From Sinorhizobium sp. 8-89 (lineage in GTDB: Bacteria; Pseudomonadota; Alphaproteobacteria; Rhizobiales; Rhizobiaceae), in NCBI RefSeq assembly GCF_030124325.1, contig NZ_JASKLR010000009.1, positions 62,322 to 126,321 on the forward strand: a stretch of DNA of 64,000 nucleotides. The letters are read 5' to 3'. The position numbers were made by a program, and so were the translations under genes. The notes under the pieces were generated by a model, which was not told the DNA's origin, did no database searches, and saw nothing but the letters and a program-made list of their open reading frames with translations. Positions 19,075 through 26,975 of this stretch are shown here, one piece after another. Each line of letters begins with the position of its first letter. The first letter of the stretch is position 1.

Positions 19075-20940
19075 ATGACCTACAGGTTGCAGACTCTGGG
19101 ACGATTGCGCCTCCTTAACGAAGCGGGCCGCGAAGTCGCTTTCCCTGAGAAGGGGCTGCTCATCCTGTGTCTTGCCATTGCCAACGGCCATCGCGAGCAG
19201 TCTCGGGCGGACGCGGCGAAGCTGCTCTGGGACGAGGTCGAACCCAGCCAGGCCTATGTCAACCTGCGCAAGACGATTTCCCGCATCGCCGCGCGACAGA
19301 CGGAACTCGGGCGAACCTTCCTGACCTTTTCGCAATCATCGATCCTGCTCAACCCGGGAACACTGACGAGCGATCTCGACGCCGTGACGGACGAGAGCGG
19401 CGATGCCGTCGCTTGCTTCTGTCGTATCGCCATGGCGCTTCGCGACGATTTCCTGAAGGATGTGAGATCGCACGGCAAGGCACTCGACGCCTGGGTCAAC
19501 CGGCAACGGGAGACACAGATGTCGCGGCTGCGGGAGAGCTTGCTTGCCGCAGCACCCGCTGCGGCGGGCAAACATCGCGAACTTCTCAAGTCAGCGGCAA
19601 TGCGATTGCTCGAACGCAGTCCCTCCGACGAGGAAGTCCGCAAGGTATTGAAGAGCGCGCTGGAGTCCGAGGGACGGCACCATGATGCGCAATTGATCTT
19701 CGACAGCGTCAGCCAATCGGTGCCCATCGTCCGCCAGCCGTCAGCGCCCGTGGAGGTCCTCGTCCGGGACGACCCTCACCAGAAAAAGCCGCCGCGGCTC
19801 GTCCTGCTGCCGCCGAACGCGGACCGCACGCACGACGCCGCAGCATTATTTGCGAGCTCCCTCATCGAGGACGTGACGATTGGCCTTTGCGCCCTTCGGT
19901 CCGTCAGCGTGATCGCGCCCTACACCGCGGCTCAGATAGGTCTGCAGGCCGACAAGGCGAACACCTACGAACGGCACACCATCAGCTATATCCTCGATAC
20001 CCGCTTGACGGACGAGGGTGGCCGCCAGAGCCTGTTTGCCCAACTCATCTTCTTCGCAAGCGACGAGGTCATCTGGGCCGACCGGTCCAATCTCGTCGGC
20101 GACGGGCTGATGCAGTCGCGCAGGGGCATTGCGCACCGGATCGCATCGGCGATCGCAAGCCAGGTCGAGCGGAACGAAGCCGCGCGCGACGCCTACGAGC
20201 GCAACGGAGACTCCTACCGCAGCTTTCTCCTCGGCCAGCGGTATCTCAAGCATCTGAACCTTCCCGAAGTCCGCCGTGCCCGCAAGAGCTTCCGCGAAGC
20301 GCTCAGCGGCCAAAGAGACTTTGCCCCCGCCATGAGCGGGCTTGCCCGAAGCTATTTCGTCGAATGGCTGCTGACGGCGCGCGGCGATCGGGAATTGCTG
20401 ATGCTTGCCGAGAGACATGCGCGCGAGGCCGTGGCCGCAGACGAGACGCTCGCCTCCGGCTATCGGGAGCTCGGCGTCGTCAAGCTCTATCTGCGCGAAT
20501 TCGACGAGAGCGCCGAATTCCACGACAGGGCGGAAGAGCTCAGCCCGCATTACGCCAATGTCATTGCCAGTTACGCCGATACGCTCGTGCAGGCCTCCCG
20601 CCCCGGCGAGGGATTGCAGAAGATCGGGGCGGCGATCGATCTCAATCCGATCGCCCCGGACGAATATTTCTGGACGGCCGCCGGTGCCAGCTACTCTCTT
20701 GGCCAATACGAACAGGCTCTCGCCTATATCGACCGGATGCGGGATCGCACCCCGGCCGACCGGCTATCGGCGGCAAGCTGGGGCATGCTCGGCGATCGCA
20801 GAAAAGCTCGCCAGTTCGTGCGCAAGACGCTCGAAGTCCATCCGGATTTCGATCTCGACAGATGGATGGCGATCGTGCCCTTCCGCGAGGAATGGCAGAA
20901 GGAACATTACCGGGAAGGTTTGATGAAGGCAGGTTTTTGA
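19075..20940 (+). CDS. BTAD/TPR transcriptional regulator of the YcaO locus
   Basis: A 621-aa protein. The N-terminal 90 residues look like the winged-helix module of SARP/BTAD activators (RLQTLGRLRLLNEAGREVAFPEKGLLILCLAIANG..., WDEVEPSQAYVNLRKTISRI). A BTAD-like helical region follows (ACFCRIAMALRDDFLKDV), then a TolB-like segment (LVLLPPNADRTHDAAALFASSLIEDVTIGL) and TPR repeats over about residues 380-600. No membrane helix. RBS GAGGGGG precedes ATG 19075. It ends 35 nt before the putative peptide gene and probably activates that operon. Confidence 0.75.
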   Translation: MTYRLQTLGRLRLLNEAGREVAFPEKGLLILCLAIANGHREQSRADAAKLLWDEVEPSQAYVNLRKTISRIAARQTELGRTFLTFSQSSILLNPGTLTSDLDAVTDESGDAVACFCRIAMALRDDFLKDVRSHGKALDAWVNRQRETQMSRLRESLLAAAPAAAGKHRELLKSAAMRLLERSPSDEEVRKVLKSALESEGRHHDAQLIFDSVSQSVPIVRQPSAPVEVLVRDDPHQKKPPRLVLLPPNADRTHDAAALFASSLIEDVTIGLCALRSVSVIAPYTAAQIGLQADKANTYERHTISYILDTRLTDEGGRQSLFAQLIFFASDEVIWADRSNLVGDGLMQSRRGIAHRIASAIASQVERNEAARDAYERNGDSYRSFLLGQRYLKHLNLPEVRRARKSFREALSGQRDFAPAMSGLARSYFVEWLLTARGDRELLMLAERHAREAVAADETLASGYRELGVVKLYLREFDESAEFHDRAEELSPHYANVIASYADTLVQASRPGEGLQKIGAAIDLNPIAPDEYFWTAAGASYSLGQYEQALAYIDRMRDRTPADRLSAASWGMLGDRRKARQFVRKTLEVHPDFDLDRWMAIVPFREEWQKEHYREGLMKAGF

Positions 20941-20975
20941 GGCGCAATTCCGCGCGACAGCAAGAGGGGTAAGTA

Positions 20976-21194
20976 ATGGCTGGAGTTGTTGTTTTCGGCA
21001 TTGCCGGAGAGGATCATTTGTGGCTTGCGGATCTCAAGGCGGGGACCGTCACCAGGATCGATCCGCCCAAGCAGGGCGCGCTGGCCGACGCCGATGCCTT
21101 GCGTAAGTCCGGCTCCACGGTCGTCAAAACCGTCAATCTTGCAGCTGCGGCAAGTACCGCCGACGCCGTCTTCGGGGGTTTCATGGACGGCTGA
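20976..21194 (+). CDS. putative RiPP precursor peptide, 72 aa
   Basis: A 72-aa peptide with a strong RBS (GAGGGGTAAGTA-ATG) placed directly upstream of YcaO and TfuA genes. It starts MAGVVVFGIAGEDHLWLADL and ends AAAASTADAVFGGFMDG. It has no Cys, six Ser/Thr in the C-terminal half, an Ala-rich stretch (56-59) and a GG pair at 67-68. Position, size and separate RBS suggest the substrate of the YcaO-TfuA pair. Sequence does not match a precursor family I recognise, so the precursor role is inferred from context. Confidence 0.6.
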   Translation: MAGVVVFGIAGEDHLWLADLKAGTVTRIDPPKQGALADADALRKSGSTVVKTVNLAAAASTADAVFGGFMDG

Positions 21195-21215
21195 CCGCCG
21201 GCCATGCGCGCGACG

Positions 21216-21241
21216 GGCGGCAGACCAAAGGGACTGCCGCC
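21216..21241. promoter_or_regulatory. stem-loop between peptide gene and ycaO
   Basis: GGCGGCAG (21216-21223) pairs perfectly with CTGCCGCC (21234-21241) over a 10-nt loop, between the peptide stop and the YcaO ATG. With no U-tract it may be an RNA-processing or partial-termination site favouring the peptide over the enzymes. Confidence 0.55.
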
Positions 21242-21259
21242 CAGGCGTCCTTCAAAGCC

Positions 21260-22453
21260 ATGTCCGACTCAATCCGCTATTCCGATCGGATCTGCACCGC
21301 CGAAACCACCTTCGGCCGGATCGAGCCTCTTTTGCCGGAGTTCGGCATCACGCGGCTTGCGCGCCTGACCGGACTGGATTGCATCGGCATACCGGTCTGG
21401 AATGCCGTCTCTCCGAATTCGAAGTCACTGGTCATCAATCAGGGCAAGGGCATAACGGATATCGACGCCAAGGTTTCGGCCGCCATGGAGGCGCTCGAAC
21501 GCGCCGTCGCATGTGCGCCGGGTGTATCGGCAAGAGTTGCAAGCCGTAGAGAACTGTTGGCCGAAGGAGACGAGGCCCTGGCTCTGCCAGGGCTGATCGC
21601 CAGCGCGCAGCCCGACCTTGGCGATGACGAGCCCATCCGCTGGATCCTCGGCCGCAACCTTGACGGGGGGGCCGCAACATGGGTTCCGCTGGAAGCGAGC
21701 CTGCTCGACAGAACGCTGGAGAACTGCCGCTACTGGCAATCGTCCGATGGACTTGCCTCCGGCAATACGGAAACGGAGGCGGCGCTGCATGGGCTCCTCG
21801 AGCGGATCGAGCGTGACGCGGACGTCCTTTGGCGCCTTTCGCCGTTGCCCGCGCGGCTTCGAGGTTGCGTCGCGCCGCAGTCGCTCGGCGATCCGGTGCT
21901 CGACGCCATGGCCGGGAAGATCGCCGCGGCCAATCTCGAGCTGCGCCTGGTCGACATCACCAGCGACATCGGCATACCGTGCTTCACCGCCGTGGTTGCC
22001 GGAAAAGACATCCTTACGGCGAAGGCGCCGCTTTTCCACCATGTCACTGTCGGGCACGGGGCGCATCCGAATGCACCGCGGGCGGCCATCCGTGCCGTGA
22101 CCGAAGCAGCCCAATCGAGGCTTACCTATATCAGCGGCGCGCGTGACGACGTCTATCCGGAAACGTTCGTTCGACCACTACCGGAGCAGACGCGAAGGCT
22201 GTTCGGGGCTGCGCCTCGCGAAACGACGCCGGTATGGGCCTTTCAAGCAGGAGGACCGGATGCGCTCCTGTCCTTCGTCTTGCAGCGGCTCCGGGAGGTT
22301 GGCGTCGGTCCGGTCGTCTCCGTGCCGCTGCTTGGCAATGGCCAGCCATTTTCTGTGGTCAAAATCTTCGTTCCGGACCTGGAGAACCCGGAGGGCGACC
22401 GCAAGCGTCGCTTCGGCACCCGGGCGCTGTCCTGGGCACTGGAGGTGGCATGA
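21260..22453 (+). CDS. YcaO-domain cyclodehydratase/thioamide-forming enzyme
   Basis: A 397-aa YcaO-fold ATPase that activates peptide backbone amides. The ATP/Mg motifs are visible: NQGKGITDIDAKVSAAMEALERA (about residues 55-76) and ETEAALHGLLERIERDADVLW (about 173-193), the ExxxExxxR-type helices of YcaO proteins, plus GHGAHPNAPRAAIRAVTEAAQSR near residue 275. There is no fused E1-like (C) domain. The stop overlaps the tfuA ATG (ATGA). Paired with TfuA, known YcaO proteins thioamidate (McrA) or modify trifolitoxin-like peptides. Confidence 0.85.
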   Translation: MSDSIRYSDRICTAETTFGRIEPLLPEFGITRLARLTGLDCIGIPVWNAVSPNSKSLVINQGKGITDIDAKVSAAMEALERAVACAPGVSARVASRRELLAEGDEALALPGLIASAQPDLGDDEPIRWILGRNLDGGAATWVPLEASLLDRTLENCRYWQSSDGLASGNTETEAALHGLLERIERDADVLWRLSPLPARLRGCVAPQSLGDPVLDAMAGKIAAANLELRLVDITSDIGIPCFTAVVAGKDILTAKAPLFHHVTVGHGAHPNAPRAAIRAVTEAAQSRLTYISGARDDVYPETFVRPLPEQTRRLFGAAPRETTPVWAFQAGGPDALLSFVLQRLREVGVGPVVSVPLLGNGQPFSVVKIFVPDLENPEGDRKRRFGTRALSWALEVA

Positions 22454-23169
22454 AGGTCGTGTTTGTGGGTCCGACCGTCCCCGATGCACACGAAATGGCC
22501 GGCACGGACTTCGCGGTCCTTCCGCCTGCTATACAGGGGGATATGCTTCGTGTCGTCCGAGGTGGCGCAACGGTCATCGGCCTCGTCGACGGCAACTTCG
22601 AACATGTCGCACCGGTCTGGCACAAAGAGATACTGTTCGCCCTTTCGCAGGGCGTGCAGGTCTTTGGGGCTGCGAGCATGGGTGCCCTGCGCGCGGCCGA
22701 ATGTGCGTCCTTCGGAATGATCGGGGTCGGAGAAATATATCGCCGGTATACCGCAGGAGAGTTGGCGGACGACTCGGATGTGGCCCTGCTTCACGCCCCC
22801 GCCGAGCTCGGCTACGCGCCCCTGACGATCCCACTTGTTAACGTGCACGCGACGCTGGCCCGCCTGCGGCAGAGCGGCTTGATTACCGCCGGAGATGCAG
22901 CGCGGATCGAGGCGGCAGCCGGGCAAATATTCTACAAACGGCGTACATGGGCGGCCATCGTCGCCGACGCGGACCTTCAAACGGACGGCGATCGCGCCGC
23001 TCTATCGGCCAGGTTGCATCAGGGATTGGTCGATCAGAAGCGTGTTGATGCGCTTGAGCTTTTCGAAATGGTCAGGGCTCAACCGGACGAACTCCGCGGC
23101 GGAAGGCCGAACTGGGCGTTCAATTCGACGAGTATGTGGAAGGTCTTGCTTAATCAACCTCAGACGTAG
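22450..23169 (+). CDS. TfuA-like protein
   Basis: A 239-aa TfuA-family protein: KVVFVGPTVPDAHEM at the N-terminus, VLPPAIQGDMLRVV, and the conserved core FGAASMGALRAAECASFGMIGVGEIYRRY. TfuA was first noted in the trifolitoxin locus of Rhizobium leguminosarum. In methanogens it partners YcaO, probably delivering sulfide for thioamide formation. ATG 22450 follows GGAGGTGGC and overlaps the YcaO stop. With the upstream enzyme it forms a YcaO-TfuA modification pair. Confidence 0.88.
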   Translation: MKVVFVGPTVPDAHEMAGTDFAVLPPAIQGDMLRVVRGGATVIGLVDGNFEHVAPVWHKEILFALSQGVQVFGAASMGALRAAECASFGMIGVGEIYRRYTAGELADDSDVALLHAPAELGYAPLTIPLVNVHATLARLRQSGLITAGDAARIEAAAGQIFYKRRTWAAIVADADLQTDGDRAALSARLHQGLVDQKRVDALELFEMVRAQPDELRGGRPNWAFNSTSMWKVLLNQPQT

Positions 23170-23289
23170 GAATGCCCGCATTTCCCATTCAGCGTGTGTC
23201 ACGCTCGTGTCACGCCCACAGCGGCAAAGTCACGCTATATTTGTGCACGAGAGCGGGTCGCAGTGACCCGGAATGCACTGGGGGCAGTC

Positions 23290-23526
23290 ATGCAGCAAGC
23301 CATTACGCTATCCATCGACGTAGAAGACAAGGAGAAGGAACTCCTCGCCCTTGCCCGGCTCGTCAGCTACGCGCGGGACACCGCCAAGACGTTGAACGTC
23401 GAAGGCGTGCAATATTGCCTGGAATTGGCCCTGGCCTCCCTGCTCCAGGAAGTCGAATACATCGCCGACAAGAACGTCCTACCAACGGTCGACCTGATGG
23501 CACTGGGCAGCCTGGGCCGCTGCTAA
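23290..23526 (+). CDS. small protein downstream of tfuA, unknown
   Basis: A 78-aa protein starting MQQAITLSIDVEDKEKELLAL behind GGGGGCAG. It is mostly helical by eye, Leu-rich, with two Cys (in VQYCLELALA and at the extreme C-terminus). 120 nt separate it from tfuA, so it may be a separate unit. I do not recognise the family; it could be an accessory protein of the YcaO locus or unrelated. Confidence 0.55.
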   Translation: MQQAITLSIDVEDKEKELLALARLVSYARDTAKTLNVEGVQYCLELALASLLQEVEYIADKNVLPTVDLMALGSLGRC

Positions 23527-23527
23527 G

Positions 23528-23547
23528 CCGTTTCGGGGAACGGTTTT
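23528..23547 (+). terminator. possible terminator after the 78-aa gene
   Basis: CCGTT (23528-23532) pairs with AACGG (23539-23543) and is followed by TTTT. The stem is short; the sequence also resembles part of the rhizobial repeat at 47893. Confidence 0.4.
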
Positions 23548-23641
23548 CCGTCCGGAACAGCGTCGTTTCAAGAGGGGGCACTGCGTGTGGAGCGGTTTCC
23601 ATCGGGGTACCGCTCCGCCGCTTCACCGTTGGCAAGTCGGC

Positions 23642-23747
23642 CTACAGCGCCGCGCGTCTAATTGGACGCGCAAAGGTCGCTGTAGAGCTTTGGATTTCCG
23701 CATGATTTTGTCCTTAAATCGATTTCGACCTAAGGACAAGCAGTAGG
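23642..23747 (+). repeat. dispersed two-hairpin intergenic repeat, copy 3 (best preserved)
   Basis: Outer arms CTACAGCG and CGCTGTAG enclose inner arms GCGCGTC and GACGCGC, giving a perfect two-part hairpin. A second hairpin follows with arms TTGTCCTTA and TAAGGACAA. It lies between the 78-aa gene and the end of the protease gene. Confidence 0.8.
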
Positions 23748-23751
23748 CAGC

Positions 23752-24708
23752 TCATGAACGCGCGACCGGCGCCAGCGTCCTCGTTTCGATCTTGCCCGCC
23801 ACTGAGAAGATCAGGAATTCGGTCGCCTGACCGATCCTGCTGCCGTCCATCAGCCTCACGACGTCGTCAACGCCGCTGACGGGCTTGCCGTCGATCGCCA
23901 GGACGTAGTCGCCTTCCCGAAGGCCACCGCGCTCGGCTGGCCCGCCGGGTTCCAACCGTCTCAGCCGAACCGATGTCGTCTGGTCGGTCCCCGCCGCCAG
24001 GGCGATCCTGCGCGGCAGCTCAATCGTATCGCCGGCGATGCCGATGAACGCCCGCCTGACATGGCCGTATCTGAGTATCTCGGAAATCACGAAATTTGCC
24101 GTGTTCGAGGCGACCGCGAAGGCAATGCTCTGCGCTCCCTGGATCACGGCCGTGTTGACCCCGATCACTTCGCCGCTCGAGGAGACCAACGGCCCTCCCG
24201 AATTTCCAGGGTTGAGGGCGGCGTCGGTCTGGATCACGTCGTCCATCAGCCGCCCGCTTGCCGCCCGCATCGTGCGTCCGAGCGCCGAGACGATGCCGGC
24301 GGTGACGGTCCATTCGAAACCTAACGGATTGCCGATGGCAATGGCGATGTGCCCGCGCCGCAGCCGTTTCGAATCCCCCAGGCGCGCCCAGGCTCCGACG
24401 CCCGAGTTCGCCCGGATGAGCGCGATGTCGGTGTCGACATCGCGACCGAGCACGCGACCTTCCGTCACGAACTCGTCTGGCGTCGTGATGCGGACGGCCT
24501 TGGAATCCCCGACGACGTGATTGTTCGTCACGATCAGCCCGTCGGAAGAGATGGCGAAGCCCGAGCCGTGACCGGCCCTGCCACCCACTCGCTCGATGCG
24601 GCTGACCGCAGGGCCGACCACGTCGACCGCCCCGGCAATTGCATGCGAATAGGCGTCCGTCAGCGCGCCGTCATCGACGGGCGCTATTTCCTTGTCCATG
24701 AAACCCAT
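23752..24708 (-). CDS. HtrA/DegP-like serine protease with PDZ domain, no signal peptide
   Basis: A 318-aa trypsin-fold protease. The triad is visible: His in VTNNHVVGD, Asp in VDTDIALIR, Ser in NPGNSGGPLV. A C-terminal PDZ domain contains GGPAERGGLREGDYVLAIDGKPV. GAGGA upstream supports ATG 24708, giving MGFMDKEIAPVDDGAL with no signal peptide or membrane helix, unlike classical periplasmic DegP. It is divergent from nasT and faces the YcaO locus end-to-end. Confidence 0.88.
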   Translation of the reverse strand: MGFMDKEIAPVDDGALTDAYSHAIAGAVDVVGPAVSRIERVGGRAGHGSGFAISSDGLIVTNNHVVGDSKAVRITTPDEFVTEGRVLGRDVDTDIALIRANSGVGAWARLGDSKRLRRGHIAIAIGNPLGFEWTVTAGIVSALGRTMRAASGRLMDDVIQTDAALNPGNSGGPLVSSSGEVIGVNTAVIQGAQSIAFAVASNTANFVISEILRYGHVRRAFIGIAGDTIELPRRIALAAGTDQTTSVRLRRLEPGGPAERGGLREGDYVLAIDGKPVSGVDDVVRLMDGSRIGQATEFLIFSVAGKIETRTLAPVARS

Positions 24709-24887
24709 GATCTGATCCTCAAGCAGCAGTGACCATCGCCGCCCACCAAAGGAGCGAAAGAATTGGCACGCTGTGTTCAAAATAGATGGAGGGGCGTGCA
24801 GAGCGGTTCAAGCCTCGGCCGTTCCGAGTGATGCCGAGCTCGCTTGCGCCTTAAATTCATGCAACCTGCGGAAGCGCAAATTTTTTA

Positions 24888-24901
24888 GGCAGGTATGTTG
24901 C
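24888..24901 (+). promoter_or_regulatory. possible sigma-54 promoter for nasTS
   Basis: GG at 24888-24889 and GC at 24900-24901 are separated by exactly ten bases in AGGCAGGTATGTTGC, matching -24/-12 spacing. The start of transcription would fall about 20 nt before nasT. The -24 element lacks the usual TGGCAC. Confidence 0.45.
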
Positions 24902-24932
24902 GAAATTTGCTGCACTGCATCATGATCGCCGC

Positions 24933-25526
24933 ATGATTCATCGCGACCTGACCATTCTCGTGATTGACGAGAACGCCATCCGTGCCTCGATCATCGAGGC
25001 GGGACTGCGCGATGCCGGCCACAGCCGCGTAAGCGTCGTGCACGACGTCCATGGTGTCGGGCGCGTGATCGAACGGTTGCAGCCGGACGTGATCGTCATC
25101 GATCTCGAAAATCCCAATCGCGATTTGCTGGAGAGCATGTTCCAGCTCTCTCGCTCGGTTAAGCGCCCGATTGCCATGTTCGTCGATCGATCCGACAGCC
25201 GCATGATCGAAGCGGCGATCGATGCCGGCGTCTCGGCTTATGTCGTCGACGGGCTGCGGCAGGAACGTGTGAAGCCGATCCTCGACATGGCGATCAGCCG
25301 TTTCAACGCCTTTTCGCGCATGGAACGCGAATTGGCGGACGCGCGAAGCGAGCTTGCAGATCGCAAGGTAATCGATCGCGCCAAGGGCATCTTGATGAAG
25401 TCGCGCGGCATCGGCGAACAGGAGGCCTACAAACTCCTGCGCACGACCGCGATGAACCAAAACCGAAAAATAGCCGAAATCGCACAAAGCCTCGTACTGG
25501 CGGCGGGATTGCTGGAGGACCTTTGA
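24933..25526 (+). CDS. nasT: NasT-type ANTAR antitermination regulator
   Basis: A 197-aa response-regulator-like protein. The receiver domain (LTILVIDENAIRASIIEAGLRDAG; DVIVIDLENPNRDLLESM) is followed by an ANTAR RNA-binding domain with the hallmark DRAKGILMKSRGIGEQEAYKLLR (about residues 150-172). NasT proteins bind dual hexaloop hairpins in the leader of nitrate operons and block termination. A candidate target is visible before nrtA. Its stop abuts the nasS start. Confidence 0.92.
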   Translation: MIHRDLTILVIDENAIRASIIEAGLRDAGHSRVSVVHDVHGVGRVIERLQPDVIVIDLENPNRDLLESMFQLSRSVKRPIAMFVDRSDSRMIEAAIDAGVSAYVVDGLRQERVKPILDMAISRFNAFSRMERELADARSELADRKVIDRAKGILMKSRGIGEQEAYKLLRTTAMNQNRKIAEIAQSLVLAAGLLEDL

Positions 25527-26747
25527 ATGGCTGCCACTGCCGACGTCACTCTTGGCTTCATGCCGCTGTTCGACAGCGCGGTGCTGGTCGCGGCCATCGA
25601 GAAGGGCTTCGTCGGAGACGAGGGCCTGTCGGTGCATCTGGTTCGCGAAACGTCCTGGGCCAATATTCGCGACCGGATCGCCGTCGGCCATTTCCAGGCG
25701 GCCCACATGTTGGCGCCAATGCCAATTGCATCCAATCTCGGCCTGACGCCGCTGTCGCTGGAACTCGTGGCACCCCTTGCGCTCGGACTTGGCGGCAATG
25801 CGGTGACGGTCTCGCAGGACCTTTGGAGGCGCATGACTGCCGAGAACGCCGGCCCCGGCACTGACCCGAGCGCCAATGGCGCAGCACTCAGGCGCATCGT
25901 CGAACGCCGCCGCGCCTCGGGCGAGCCGCCGCTTCGTTTTGCCGTTGTGCACCCTTTCTCCGGCCATAACTACGAACTGCGCTACTGGCTCGCCGGCTGC
26001 GGCATCGACCCGGAGAAGCACGTCGAGATCGTCGTGGTTCCACCGCCGCTGATGGCGGATGCGCTCTCGACCGGGGCGATCGACGGCTTCTGCGTCGGCG
26101 AACCGTGGAACAGCGTTGCGGTCGCAAGCCATGCCGGGCGTATTGCCACCACCAAAGCATCGATCTGGCGGCTGAGCCCGGAAAAGGTGCTCGGCGTTTC
26201 GGCCCGGTTCGCCTCGGAAAACCGCCCGGCGCTGGACGCCCTGCTGCGCGCACTCTACCGAAGCTCGATGTGGTGCGGCGAAAGCGCAAATCACGAAGAA
26301 CTCGCGGCACTGATGAGCACCCCTGCCTATCTTGATCTGCCGCGCGAGAGGCTGATGCCGATCCTTACGGGCCGACTGACGCTTGGCGGCGGCGCGACCG
26401 GCTATATTCCGGAGTTCTTTGTCCCGCACGCCAAGGGCGCCACCTTTCCCTGGCAGAGCCATGCCCTCTGGTTCTACAGCCAGATGGTGCGCTGGGGACA
26501 CACGCCCCATTCAGCGGCACTGGCCGAGCGCGCGCGTGATACCTACCGGCCCGACATCTACCGCCAGGCGCTGAGGCCGATCGCCGCACCGATGCCTGGC
26601 GCCAACATGAAGGTCGAGGGCGCCCTGACCGTCGCGGCGCCGGTCGGCGCTTCGGAAAAAGGACTCGTTCTGGGCCCTGACGGCTTTTTCGATGGCCGGA
26701 TCTTCGACCCGGACCGGCTCGACGACTATGTCGCGAGCCAGCGCTGA
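25527..26747 (+). CDS. nasS: NasS-type nitrate sensor, NrtA-like binding protein without signal peptide
   Basis: A 406-aa periplasmic-binding-fold protein that resembles NrtA (shared LRYWLAG, VGEPWNSVAV, and SQMVRWG motifs) but begins MAATADVTLGFMPLFDSAVL with no signal peptide, so it is cytoplasmic. NasS holds NasT inactive and releases it when nitrate or nitrite binds. ATG immediately follows the nasT TGA, so the two are coupled. Confidence 0.9.
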   Translation: MAATADVTLGFMPLFDSAVLVAAIEKGFVGDEGLSVHLVRETSWANIRDRIAVGHFQAAHMLAPMPIASNLGLTPLSLELVAPLALGLGGNAVTVSQDLWRRMTAENAGPGTDPSANGAALRRIVERRRASGEPPLRFAVVHPFSGHNYELRYWLAGCGIDPEKHVEIVVVPPPLMADALSTGAIDGFCVGEPWNSVAVASHAGRIATTKASIWRLSPEKVLGVSARFASENRPALDALLRALYRSSMWCGESANHEELAALMSTPAYLDLPRERLMPILTGRLTLGGGATGYIPEFFVPHAKGATFPWQSHALWFYSQMVRWGHTPHSAALAERARDTYRPDIYRQALRPIAAPMPGANMKVEGALTVAAPVGASEKGLVLGPDGFFDGRIFDPDRLDDYVASQR

Positions 26748-26884
26748 ACCCGCCTCCCGCCACTGCTCGATAATTGTGCACTGCGCAAAATTTATTCAAG
26801 GAACAGCTTAAGGGCCACTCACCAGTGGATCAGCGCTTTGGGTACATCCCTGAAAAACCGAAGAAATCGGCGTAGCTGCGAACT

Positions 26885-26898
26885 GGCACGGATCCTGC
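26885..26898 (+). promoter_or_regulatory. sigma-54 promoter of the nrt-nir operon
   Basis: TGGCACG with GG at 26885-26886 and CTGCA with GC at 26897-26898, ten bases apart, match the RpoN consensus TGGCACG-N4-TTGCA nearly perfectly. This implies NtrC-type nitrogen control; transcription would start around 26910. Confidence 0.75.
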
Positions 26899-26941
26899 AT
26901 TGACGAAAGCGTAGGGCCATAGGGTCCGCTCGAAATAATCA

Positions 26942-26975
26942 GCGTCCAATGAAGGGCGCAGAAGGCAAGGCTGCC
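26942..26975 (+). ncRNA. ANTAR (NasT) target, dual hexaloop hairpins P1-P2
   Basis: P1: stem GCGTCC/GGGCGC (one G-U pair) with hexaloop AATGAA (26948-26953). P2: stem GGC/GCC with hexaloop AAGGCT (26967-26972). Both loops have A at position 1 and G at position 4, the ANTAR recognition rule, and are 4 nt apart. The 3' part of P2 overlaps the 5' arm of the downstream terminator. Confidence 0.7.

Noticed and set aside
24885..26510. 541-aa minus-strand open frame
   Set aside because: Antisense to nasT and nasS, which have clear domains and motifs.
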